NCBI GenBank assembly: GCA_036273935.1 | Contig: DASUGQ010000456.1 | Span: 1 to 5,581 of the forward strand | Length of the DNA: 5,581 nucleotides | From: ZC4RG29 sp036273935 | GTDB lineage: Bacteria > Bacteroidota > Bacteroidia > Cytophagales > Cyclobacteriaceae | Reading direction: 5' to 3' | Shown: piece by piece, positions 1 through 5,574 of the stretch | How positions within the stretch are numbered: position 1 is the first letter of the stretch | How the letters are laid out: every line of letters begins with the position of its first letter | Notes under the pieces: model-generated | Databases searched by the model: none | What the model saw: only the letters and a program-made list of their open reading frames with translations | What the model was told of the DNA's origin: nothing | Translations under genes and position numbers: made by a program

Positions 1-292
1 GAAGGAATTAAAGGAATCAGGACAAGATTTTCAATTGATCGATGTTCGTGAACCTCATGAATATGATATCTGCAATCTTGAAGGTGAATTGATTCCGATG
101 GGACAGATACCACACAACGTAGACAAAATTTCAAAAGACAAGCAAGTTATCGTGTATTGCCGTAGTGGAAGGAGAAGCGCAGATATTATTTCCTGGCTTG
201 AAAAAAATCATCATCTCACTAACCTCTATAATTTAAAGGGTGGAATTCTTGCCTGGGCGCGTGAGATTGATCCTGAAATGGAGATGTACTAA
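1..292 (+). CDS. Rhodanese-like domain, C-terminal end of a gene cut by the window (probable MoeB/ThiF-type adenylyltransferase)
   Basis: The frame is open from base 2 and ends with TAA at 290-292, giving 96 visible residues. An internal TTG at 35 is not needed as a start because the frame continues upstream in rhodanese-like sequence. The visible residues contain the LIDVREPHEY segment (residues 12-21) and the active-site loop CRSGRRS, with the sulfur-carrying cysteine at visible residue 53 (bases 158-160). The closing LKGGILAW motif is also present. Rhodanese domains carry sulfane sulfur as a cysteine persulfide. The stretch ICNLEGELIPMG and the short tail ending soon after ILAW resemble the rhodanese domain fused behind HesA/MoeB/ThiF adenylyltransferases, which activate sulfur-carrier proteins for molybdopterin or thiamine synthesis. 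That fusion is inferred because the adenylyltransferase part lies outside the window. A stand-alone rhodanese is the alternative. The gene converges with metZ. Confidence 0.85.
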   Translation, partial: KELKESGQDFQLIDVREPHEYDICNLEGELIPMGQIPHNVDKISKDKQVIVYCRSGRRSADIISWLEKNHHLTNLYNLKGGILAWAREIDPEMEMY

Positions 293-305
293 AAAATTAC
301 ATCTC
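281..305. terminator. Inverted repeat between convergent genes, possible weak bidirectional terminator
   Basis: The arms GAGATGTA (281-288) and TACATCTC (298-305) are perfectly complementary over 8 bp around a 9-base A-rich loop. The left arm overlaps the last codons of the rhodanese gene, and the right arm lies just past the metZ stop at 310-312. The position between two converging genes suits a shared terminator. The stem is AT-rich, though, and neither strand has a clear T-tract after it, so the function is uncertain. Confidence 0.35.
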
Positions 306-309
306 GCCT

Positions 310-1494
310 TTACTTTGACGCTTGAATTGACTGATCAATGTCTGCAATAATGTCGTCAATATTTTCAAGCCCAACTGAAATGCGGATTAATCCTGGAGAA
401 ATGCCGACGGCAAGCCTTTCCTGACCGGTCAGCTTTGAATGGGTTGTTGATGCCGGATGAGTCGCTACGGAACGCGTGTCCCCTAGGTTTGCCGAGTGAG
501 AAAGCATCTTAAGGGAATCCAGGAATTTTCGGCCGCGATCGATTCCACCCTTAATCTCGAATGTTACTACGCCTCCTCCATGTCGCATTTGTTTTAACGC
601 CAGCTCATATTGGGGATGTGACGGCAGAAAGGGGTATTTGACAAACTCCACCTCCTTATGTGCTTCAAGATATTTTGCTAAAGCAAGCGCATTCTCGCAA
701 TGCCGATCCATTCTCACCGCCAGTGTCTCCAGGCTTTTGGAAAGCACCCACGCATTGAAGGGGGACAGGGAGGGTCCGGTATGTCTCGCAAAAAAACGCA
801 CCTCTTTAATAAGTTCTTTGGTCCCCAGGACAACTCCACCTATCACACGTCCCTGGCCATCAATAAATTTTGTTGCTGAATGAGTCACAATATGCGCCCC
901 CCACCTTGCCGGGTTTTGTAAATACGGAGTGGCAAAGCAATTATCGACATTGAGAATGAGGTTATGTTTTTTTGCAAGACTCCCCAACCATTCCAAATCA
1001 ATAATATCAAGCGCGGGGTTCGATGGAGTTTCAACAAAAATCATTTTAGTGTTCGGCAATATTTTAGCTTCCCAATGCTCGCGCGGTTCGGCGATATCTG
1101 CATAGGTGTGGGTAATACCAAAGCGCGGAAATATTGCATTCAGAATTTGGTGGGTCGATCCAAATACCGAGCGAGACGCCACTACGTGGTCGCCGGCACT
1201 CAATAAACCAGCAAGACTAATGTACATGGCCGCCATTCCAGAAGCGGTAGCAACGCCGTCGTCAGTGCCTTCAAGATGGCACATCTTCTCAATAAACTCG
1301 GTGTTATTGGGATTTGAAAACCGTGTGTATATGTTGCCGGGTATTTCATCTGCGAACAGCGATCGTGCTTGCTCGGCATCATCAAAAATAAAACTTGACG
1401 TCATGTAAATCGGAACCGAGTGTTCCCGGAAAGGTGTTCGGGGATGCTGATCACGTATTGCCTCCGTTTCGAAATTCTTTTTGTTCAAATCCAT
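310..1494 (-). CDS. metZ: O-succinylhomoserine sulfhydrylase (Cys/Met-metabolism PLP enzyme)
   Basis: This cytoplasmic PLP enzyme condenses O-succinylhomoserine (or the acetyl ester) with sulfide to make homocysteine, the direct sulfhydrylation route to methionine. From the ATG at 1494 it has 394 residues, normal for the family. Visible family residues are YTRFSNP (Tyr56, Arg58) and SGM (85-87) for the cofactor phosphate, Asp184 in NVDNCFATP for the PLP ring, the Schiff-base Lys209 in SATKFIDGQGR, and Arg371 in RISVGLE for the substrate carboxylate. The SATKFIDGQGR...GG form and the opening FETEAIR...EHSVPIYMTSSF favour MetZ over cystathionine gamma-synthase or methionine gamma-lyase, which remain alternatives. 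A GTG at 1503 directly after the osmC-like stop would add three residues. The ATG at 1494 is preferred because AGGTG lies 6 bases before it. It is the last gene of the symporter/osmC-like operon. No residue expected for activity is missing. Confidence 0.9.
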   Translation of the reverse strand: MDLNKKNFETEAIRDQHPRTPFREHSVPIYMTSSFIFDDAEQARSLFADEIPGNIYTRFSNPNNTEFIEKMCHLEGTDDGVATASGMAAMYISLAGLLSAGDHVVASRSVFGSTHQILNAIFPRFGITHTYADIAEPREHWEAKILPNTKMIFVETPSNPALDIIDLEWLGSLAKKHNLILNVDNCFATPYLQNPARWGAHIVTHSATKFIDGQGRVIGGVVLGTKELIKEVRFFARHTGPSLSPFNAWVLSKSLETLAVRMDRHCENALALAKYLEAHKEVEFVKYPFLPSHPQYELALKQMRHGGGVVTFEIKGGIDRGRKFLDSLKMLSHSANLGDTRSVATHPASTTHSKLTGQERLAVGISPGLIRISVGLENIDDIIADIDQSIQASK

Positions 1495-1500
1495 ATTTAA

Positions 1501-1505
1501 CACCT
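1501..1505 (-). promoter_or_regulatory. Ribosome binding site of metZ that decides its start
   Basis: The minus strand reads AGGTG here, 6 bases before the ATG at 1494. The site overlaps the TAG stop of the osmC-like gene (1506-1504) and contains the alternative GTG start at 1503. This spacing supports the ATG. It also suggests that ribosomes ending the upstream gene are handed straight to metZ. Confidence 0.55.
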
Positions 1506-1926
1506 ATTGATTTATGATCTCAAAACTATGAGTAACCTTGGCAGTCTTTTCAAGTGTTTTGGCTACAGAACAGTATTTATCAACGGCAAGGCTAACGGCT
1601 TTTTTTGCTTTTTCCTCGTCAATATCACCGAACAATTTAAAGTGCGCATGTACTTCCGTATATAGCGAGGGTATCGCACCCTTTTCGCGTTCTCCTGTAA
1701 CGGTAATCTTAATATCCTTCAAGCCTTGCTTTTGTTTTTTTAGAATATTAATAAGATCAATTGCACTGCAACTTCCCATGGCCGCAAGCAATAATTGCAT
1801 CGGTCTCATTCCAAGACTCATCCCCCCGATATCGGGAGACGCGTCGATATGAACAAAATTCCCCTTGTCATTCTTCGCCTCAAGATGAAAGGCATCATTT
1901 AACCGCGTTAACTCAATCTTAATCAT
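1504..1926 (-). CDS. OsmC family protein, YhfA-like
   Basis: This 140-residue protein is full length for the OsmC/Ohr fold, whose members are small cytosolic proteins, several of them thiol peroxidases that reduce organic hydroperoxides. Both conserved cysteines are present: Cys53 in MGSCSAIDLI at the start of the central helix, and Cys119 in KYCSVAKTLEK. The RPMQLLLAAMGSC segment and the C-terminal KYCSVA..LEK....THSFE pattern resemble the E. coli YhfA branch more than OsmC or Ohr themselves. Members of that branch have no settled substrate. Position 44 is Gln where OsmC/Ohr proteins often have Glu. The ATG overlaps the symporter stop as ATGA (1926-1923). An AGG sits only one base before the ATG, too close to act normally, so translation probably follows termination of the symporter. 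Sharing an operon with metZ suggests a link to thiol or sulfur metabolism, but this is inference. Confidence 0.87.
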   Translation of the reverse strand: MIKIELTRLNDAFHLEAKNDKGNFVHIDASPDIGGMSLGMRPMQLLLAAMGSCSAIDLINILKKQKQGLKDIKITVTGEREKGAIPSLYTEVHAHFKLFGDIDEEKAKKAVSLAVDKYCSVAKTLEKTAKVTHSFEIINQ

Positions 1927-3401
1927 ACCTGCGAAAATTCTTTTCTCGTTAAAATCGATCCTGCAATTATCGACACAAAACCAACGGCAAGAGCAGGAAC
2001 CATGGATGGAATTTCAATTGGGTACAATTCAAATATTCCCCAGGTAACCATGCCCCCCACCATCGAAATAATTGCTCCGGTACCGTTTGCTTTCGTCCAG
2101 TACAAGCCCATCGTTAGTGGAATAAACTGCGAAACTAAACTTAAAATCGATGCGCCCGCCACCAATTCATAAATATTAGTTCTCCAACAGGCCATTACCG
2201 TGGCGATGATACTTATGAGCAGAACCGAAGTACGGGTAAGTAACAACAATTGTCGGTCGGTTGGTTTCGCTTTTAGAAGAGGTTTAACAATGTTTTCGGA
2301 AAGCACAGCTGCCGGCGCCAGAATTGATGAACTTGTTGTGCTCATGACTGCGCTCAATAGTGATCCAAAGAAAAGCACTTGAAGACCAAGTCCGGTTTGC
2401 GTCATAACCATCCTTGGTAAAACCAATTGAAGATCACCTTCCACCTGCTCGGGATAAAGGTGTTTTACACAAAGGCTGATGAACAAAGGTATCAATGCAA
2501 TAGTCAGATACATTATTGACGCATAGTAACAAGACCTAACCGCCACATTTGGCGACCCTGATGACATGACCCTTTGAAATACATCCTGAGAGGGAATAGA
2601 CCCCAGGCCAAGCACAGACCAGGCTGCCATATATGAGATAATCTCCGAAGGCCGGAGAGCAGGAAGAAATCGAAAATTTTCCTTTGGAACTTCTTTTAAA
2701 ACCGTCATGACTCCCCCGGCTTTTGCTGCTAGTACGACCGCCAAGACAACAAGGCCGATTATTATTATTATGCTTTGCACAAAGTCAGTAATCGACACCG
2801 CCCACATCCCCCCAGCCATCGTGTAGAGTGTCACAATAAAAGAACTGATCACAACACCCTGCCAGATGGGCAGTCCGGTGACGACGTTCAGTATCAATCC
2901 CAAGGCCACCAATTGTCCGGCCGTGTAACCAAAATAAGAGGGAATCATCAGGGCGCTGAAGGTTAGCTCGGCTTTTCTCCCAAATCTGACTTTGAAGTAA
3001 TCGCCCAATGTTAACAAGTTCATTTGATATAGCTTCCTGGCGAAAAACAGCCCGAACAATAACAGGCAAAGTGAAGCGCCAAAAGGATCCTCTATAGTTG
3101 CGTAAAGGCCGCCCTCCAGGAATTCAGACGACGCACCAAAAACTGTTTCAGAACCAAACCAGGTTGCAAATAATGCAGTGGTGCTTAGCACGATAGGTAA
3201 ACTTCTGCCTGCCAGCATAAAATCCCCGGATGAGTGCACTCTTCGCGAAGCCCAAACTCCGAGCATTATTGTGAATAGCAGATAAATGACAATGAAGGTG
3301 AGTAGCAATTGCGCTTGATCGTAAGCTGCAAAAATAAGCCAGGCGATGTCTGAATCAAGAGATAGGAATAAAAATGAAAATCCCCCGAAGTCCTTGACCA
3401 C
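1923..3401 (-). CDS. Sodium:solute symporter family (SSS/SLC5) transporter, substrate unknown
   Basis: This is an inner-membrane, LeuT-fold cotransporter of about 460-490 residues with about 13 hydrophobic segments. Visible landmarks, numbered from the GTG at 3401, are the first helix LLLTFIVIYLLFTIMLGVW (32-50) followed by ASRR, and DFMLAGRSLP (60-69), typical of the family before helix 2. Next come ATWFGSE (79-85), GGMWAVSITDFVQ (197-209) and AVMSTTSSS (351-359). In AVMST, Ala351, Ser354 and Thr355 match the Na2 sodium site of PutP. The GSIPSQDVFQRVMS loop (267-280) resembles choline-transporter-like members, but the substrate cannot be read from sequence. The start is unresolved. GTG 3401 lies inside a terminator-like hairpin of a repeat whose other copy is non-coding. 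A TTG at 3308 gives MLLTFIVIY..., close to the usual family start. The first in-frame ATG (3266) would cut into helix 1. It is the first gene of the operon with the osmC-like gene and metZ. Confidence 0.88.
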   Translation of the reverse strand: MVKDFGGFSFLFLSLDSDIAWLIFAAYDQAQLLLTFIVIYLLFTIMLGVWASRRVHSSGDFMLAGRSLPIVLSTTALFATWFGSETVFGASSEFLEGGLYATIEDPFGASLCLLLFGLFFARKLYQMNLLTLGDYFKVRFGRKAELTFSALMIPSYFGYTAGQLVALGLILNVVTGLPIWQGVVISSFIVTLYTMAGGMWAVSITDFVQSIIIIIGLVVLAVVLAAKAGGVMTVLKEVPKENFRFLPALRPSEIISYMAAWSVLGLGSIPSQDVFQRVMSSGSPNVAVRSCYYASIMYLTIALIPLFISLCVKHLYPEQVEGDLQLVLPRMVMTQTGLGLQVLFFGSLLSAVMSTTSSSILAPAAVLSENIVKPLLKAKPTDRQLLLLTRTSVLLISIIATVMACWRTNIYELVAGASILSLVSQFIPLTMGLYWTKANGTGAIISMVGGMVTWGIFELYPIEIPSMVPALAVGFVSIIAGSILTRKEFSQV

Positions 3402-3408
3402 GGGGGAT
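3367..3408 (-). terminator. Terminator-like hairpin in the symporter leader (possible attenuator)
   Basis: On the minus strand, ATCCCCC (3408-3402), a 15-base loop and GGGGGAT (3386-3380) are followed by TTTCATTTTTATT (3379-3367). This has the form of an intrinsic terminator. Inside the loop, GTC (3398-3396) and GAC (3392-3390) could add three pairs. It lies between the candidate promoter at 3478-3449 and the first well-supported symporter codons. A transcript entering the operon from that promoter must therefore pass it. Whether it terminates or is bypassed conditionally cannot be told from sequence. Confidence 0.45.
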
Positions 3409-3436
3409 AATCATTGTCTATAGTTGGCTTTAATCT
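3370..3436. repeat. Hairpin repeat, copy A
   Basis: This is one of two direct copies of an unrecognised repeat; the other is at 3574-3639. The left 17 bases (3370-3386) and the right 21 bases (3416-3436, containing CTATAGTTGGCTTTAATCT) are identical between copies. The 15-base loop differs at about a third of positions, and there is a one-base length difference near 3411-3415. The core is ATCCCCC (3380-3386) paired with GGGGGAT (3402-3408). This copy covers the putative leader and GTG start of the symporter. It could be a REP- or MITE-like dispersed element or a duplicated terminator. Confidence 0.85.
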
Positions 3437-3473
3437 TGATTCAAAAATAATATACGGGATTGAATCAAGATTA
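3431..3473. repeat. 14-bp perfect inverted repeat around the candidate promoter
   Basis: The arms TAATCTTGATTCAA (3431-3444) and TTGAATCAAGATTA (3460-3473) are perfect complements separated by 15 bases. The arm core TGAATCAAGA occurs a third time at 3351-3360, on the other side of hairpin copy A. The arms flank the proposed -10 element, so the palindrome could be an operator for a dimeric regulator. It could instead form an RNA or cruciform hairpin. No regulator is encoded in the window. Confidence 0.75.
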
Positions 3474-3478
3474 TTCAA
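3449..3478 (-). promoter_or_regulatory. Candidate promoter for the symporter/osmC-like/metZ operon
   Basis: The minus strand reads TTGAAT (3478-3473), 18 bases, then TATATT (3454-3449). These are 4/6 and 5/6 matches to a sigma-70-type promoter, and initiation would be expected near 3442. A Bacteroidota-like TATTTTTG (TAnnTTTG form) overlaps at 3449-3442, but a TTTG partner lies 26 bases upstream, longer than usual. The site lies within the 14-bp palindrome. The region is AT-rich, so chance matches are likely and the call is tentative. Confidence 0.3.
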
Positions 3479-3492
3479 ATCGATTATTTGAA
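3474..3492. repeat. Short inverted repeat
   Basis: TTCAAAT (3474-3480) and ATTTGAA (3486-3492) are perfect 7-bp complements around a 5-base loop. The repeat directly abuts the 14-bp palindrome and overlaps the proposed -35 element. It is AT-rich, so it may be a regulator site or simply chance. Confidence 0.45.
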
Positions 3493-3572
3493 AATAGAAA
3501 GGTTGAATGGTAGTAAAGAGAGTTTAACGCGACTTGGTTAATGCAGGGCAAACGCTTTTTCCTCAGTTTATC

Positions 3573-3613
3573 AAAAAATGAAAATCCCCCAAAGTTCTCG
3601 ACTAAGGGGGATT
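3573..3613 (-). terminator. Intrinsic terminator of the HEAT/small-membrane-protein unit
   Basis: On the minus strand an 8-bp stem with five G:C pairs (3613-3606 with 3590-3583) encloses a 15-base loop. It is followed by TTCATTTTTT (3582-3573). It lies about 95 bases past the stop codon of the small membrane protein gene, with no gene between, and it is the core of repeat copy B. The loop is long for a classic terminator, but the GC-rich stem and T-tract support the call. Confidence 0.65.
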
Positions 3614-3639
3614 GTCATGTCTATAGTTGGCTTTAATCT
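3574..3639. repeat. Hairpin repeat, copy B
   Basis: This is the second direct copy of the repeat at 3370-3436, in the same orientation and about 204 bases away. The flanks 3574-3590 and 3619-3639 are identical to copy A. The stem is one pair longer (AATCCCCC 3583-3590 with GGGGGATT 3606-3613). Its loop sequence differs but keeps the 15-base length. The similarity stops after AATCT, where copy A continues into the 14-bp palindrome and copy B does not. Confidence 0.85.
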
Positions 3640-3708
3640 GCTGTAAAATTACACTTCTTTAACAATTTAACAACCGATTGCACAAAATTTTACTTAGAAA
3701 TCTATTCG

Positions 3709-3918
3709 TTAAGGCCGAATCAGAGTAGAATCTTCACTTTTATTAAGTGTATCTTCTACATTTACCGGAGGTTTTTGGGTACTATCTTCAGTTCTCCCCT
3801 TCGACTGGGGTTTGGATCCCGGGAAGGTTGTCCTGGAGGCTATGTCATAACTTGCCCATGCTAAAAGTAACACAAACACTATGGCGAACACCATAAAGAG
3901 CTTTTTCGAGCGACTCAT
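3709..3918 (-). CDS. Small single-pass membrane protein of unknown function
   Basis: This 69-residue protein starts with the basic MSRSKK. One hydrophobic segment follows (about residues 7-24, LFMVFAIVFVLLLAWASY), then a hydrophilic tail rich in Ser, Thr, Pro and charged residues, ending IRP. The positive-inside rule suggests the N-terminus is cytoplasmic and the tail of about 45 residues is periplasmic. There is no lipobox cysteine and no clear signal-peptidase site, so a membrane anchor is more likely than a secreted protein. I do not recognise a family, though the DIASRTTFPGS stretch just after the helix looks like a conserved motif. The ATG at 3918 lies 15 bases after the HEAT-gene stop on the same strand, with only a weak ribosome site. 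The two genes are probably co-transcribed and end at the terminator in copy B. Confidence 0.7.
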   Translation of the reverse strand: MSRSKKLFMVFAIVFVLLLAWASYDIASRTTFPGSKPQSKGRTEDSTQKPPVNVEDTLNKSEDSTLIRP

Positions 3919-3933
3919 ACCGGGTTGCAGGAT

Positions 3934-5565
3934 TTATATAAAAGCAAGAATTCTCTCAGACATGTTTACATTATCCGCGAGCAACTCGTAGAACTGATCT
4001 TTATTGAATTTCAGGGCGACTAGATCCGTATTGGCGACTATTATATTAGTATTCAGGAAATTAGGCAGGGAAAGCATTTCCCCGACAAACTGTCCCTCTT
4101 TAAATATCGAGACTTTCTCACCTTTTTGAAAGAATTGGACAGACCCTCTTACGATGACATAAAAGTCATTGTTACGCATTTCATCCAGCGTCAGCGAAGC
4201 ACCTTTCATCATCCTTATCTCTGTACTGATGTCCGCAAGATATGAAAGGGTTATCCCCGGAATATTTTCAAAAACGGCGATACGTTGAAAGAAGAGGACC
4301 TTCTCGAACACCGTCATCTTGCGCGTATATAAAATCAAATCATCAAGTTCCTTTCGTAAACCCGCTCCAAGTCGGGGCGTATTTTCATAATAATCGTTCT
4401 GATCGATCTGAAAGAGCGCCCACGCAGCAATTTCCCGAATAAGTTGATCCGGATTAAAAAGCTGGGCAATCAAATCAAGTTTAAAATCTTCCATCCGTTG
4501 CGTACCGATCTGAAAGAGTATACACGCCTTTGTCCAACGGTTTGCTTGCGTGAAGTCACGGTTAATCATGAATTTCAGGACGAGTTTGGTATCCAGTTTA
4601 ACCCTCGGGAAAAAATCGTCAAGTTTATTGATTCTCTCATTATCAGTCAGGTCGTCGAGGACAGGAATGACTCTTTGCTTGAGTTGATCCGACAAAAACA
4701 CGTCCAAAAGCTCAATTGCATAGGTAATTCCTTCACTCGTTCCACTCTCGATATTTTCCTTTACTAACTGGATAGATCTGGTATCATATAACATAGCCAG
4801 AAGCATATAGATATGCTCTATGTCGTTTTGGATTTCCCACCGAAGGGACTTCTTTATCTGATCGGCAAACCCATCGTCTCCAACTTCCTGAATGGCGCTT
4901 AAGTTCCATCGGATGTCAGCGATGTCAGCCTCGATGGCGTACTTAATACGAGTTACCTGGGAAATGCCCGCTTTGAAACCGCATTCCCCAAGAGACAGAA
5001 GTACCTGTGAAACAATAACTTTGTTTGGATAATCGATTTTTCCCCATAACATCTCCTTTGATTTCGACCCTCCTATTCGACCCATTACCTGAATTATTCT
5101 TAACATAACCTGCGAAGTTTGTCCGCTTCTGTAAAAGGCAGACTCCATCGCTGGCAGTGTGACCGCACCAATCAACACCAAAGCATTCATAGAGGGATTA
5201 CTGTAAACCGGGTTGCCAAGATTATCAATAAGCGCATTAATTACTTCGGGGTTGCTTTTTTTGATGGAAGTTTTAATCGCTGTATTTCGAACCTTAGGTT
5301 CTGCATCAAAAAGGAGTTCAAGCAAGAAAGAGTTGCACTCATCACGTGACGTGTGCAGGAGAAGCTCTGCAGCGTAATGCCGGTCATCCGGATTTGATGA
5401 TCGGCAGAGTTTTTGAATTCTGGATTTTGTTATGTCGCCACCATTCTCAATTATCATCTGGAGGTCACTGCGACTTAATATTTTCTTTTCATCTGCTGAA
5501 GCTCTCGTCTCATCAAGTCGAATTACATACTTATCGGAAACTGACAACCCTTTGATTTCATTCAT
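3934..5565 (-). CDS. HEAT-repeat protein with C-terminal cyclic-nucleotide-binding-like domain
   Basis: The 543 residues from the ATG at 5565 begin with a charged stretch (1-50). Repeated alpha-helical pairs of HEAT type follow (about 50-390), for example NPDDRHYAAELLL, DAEPKVRNTAIKTS, NPEVINALIDNLG and NPDQLIREIAAWALFQI. A linker, LILYTRKMTVFEKVLFFQRIAVFENIPG, is typical of the lead into cNMP-binding domains. The beta-barrel-like domain spans about 452-535 with FYVIVRGSVQFF and VGEMLSL, and ends YELLADN. HEAT arrays usually bind proteins, and cNMP domains sense cAMP or cGMP. Here the phosphate-binding cassette keeps Gly495-Glu496 but has Leu-Asn (504-505) where Pro-Arg is expected, so nucleotide binding is doubtful. 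Similar HEAT-cNMP halves occur in longer Bacteroidota proteins fused to nucleotide-transporter-like membrane domains. The frame stays open upstream to the window edge, so this may be the C-terminal part of such a protein. The ATG is nevertheless preceded by AGGAAAG. Confidence 0.82.
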   Translation of the reverse strand: MNEIKGLSVSDKYVIRLDETRASADEKKILSRSDLQMIIENGGDITKSRIQKLCRSSNPDDRHYAAELLLHTSRDECNSFLLELLFDAEPKVRNTAIKTSIKKSNPEVINALIDNLGNPVYSNPSMNALVLIGAVTLPAMESAFYRSGQTSQVMLRIIQVMGRIGGSKSKEMLWGKIDYPNKVIVSQVLLSLGECGFKAGISQVTRIKYAIEADIADIRWNLSAIQEVGDDGFADQIKKSLRWEIQNDIEHIYMLLAMLYDTRSIQLVKENIESGTSEGITYAIELLDVFLSDQLKQRVIPVLDDLTDNERINKLDDFFPRVKLDTKLVLKFMINRDFTQANRWTKACILFQIGTQRMEDFKLDLIAQLFNPDQLIREIAAWALFQIDQNDYYENTPRLGAGLRKELDDLILYTRKMTVFEKVLFFQRIAVFENIPGITLSYLADISTEIRMMKGASLTLDEMRNNDFYVIVRGSVQFFQKGEKVSIFKEGQFVGEMLSLPNFLNTNIIVANTDLVALKFNKDQFYELLADNVNMSERILAFI

Positions 5566-5574
5566 TCTTTCCTG
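5562..5574 (-). promoter_or_regulatory. Possible ribosome binding site and ATGA overlap at the HEAT-gene start
   Basis: The minus strand reads CAGGAAAGAATGA. AGGA lies 4 bases before the ATG at 5565. A second frame reading ATG CGC AGG AAA GAA TGA ends at 5562, so an upstream gene ending in MRRKE could overlap the HEAT gene by ATGA. This is the main argument for a real start here. The HEAT frame itself is also open upstream (reads YAQER before the Met), so the alternative of a longer protein stands. Confidence 0.4.

Larger units (their letters stand above)
3402..3708. other. Non-coding stretch between the symporter operon and the small membrane protein gene
   Basis: I see no credible gene in these 307 bases. 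They hold most of repeat copy A, a 14-bp inverted repeat (3431-3473), a 7-bp inverted repeat (3474-3492), a candidate minus-strand promoter, repeat copy B (3574-3639), and an AT-rich 69-base stretch before the small-gene stop. About 80 bases (3493-3573) show no recognisable element. All structure reads on the minus strand, as do the genes on both sides. Confidence 0.8.

Noticed and set aside
1538..1852. 104-codon + strand frame opposite the osmC-like gene
   Set aside because: Cysteine- and serine-rich antisense shadow of a well-supported gene, with no family features.
3355..3414. Micro-ORF (ATG 3414, 19 codons) across hairpin A, with a matching ATG and 15-codon frame in copy B (3618-3571)
   Set aside because: The ATGs align and both frames are open, but nearly all differences between the copies change the amino acid and neither has a ribosome site. 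The conservation fits the hairpin better than a peptide.
3266..3478. 70-codon minus-strand frame across the symporter start and leader
   Set aside because: It overlaps the symporter coding sequence in another frame and crosses the hairpin; composition is not protein-like and there is no ribosome site.
3643..3693. 8-bp inverted repeat GTAAAATT / AATTTTAC
   Set aside because: AT-rich arms around a 35-base loop in an AT-rich region; likely chance.
3402..3708. CRISPR-like array from the repeated hairpins
   Set aside because: Only two copies, about 204 bases apart, with imperfect repeats and no regular spacers or cas genes.
4444..4767. 107-codon + strand frame opposite the HEAT gene
   Set aside because: Antisense shadow with no recognisable motif and no ribosome site or operon context.
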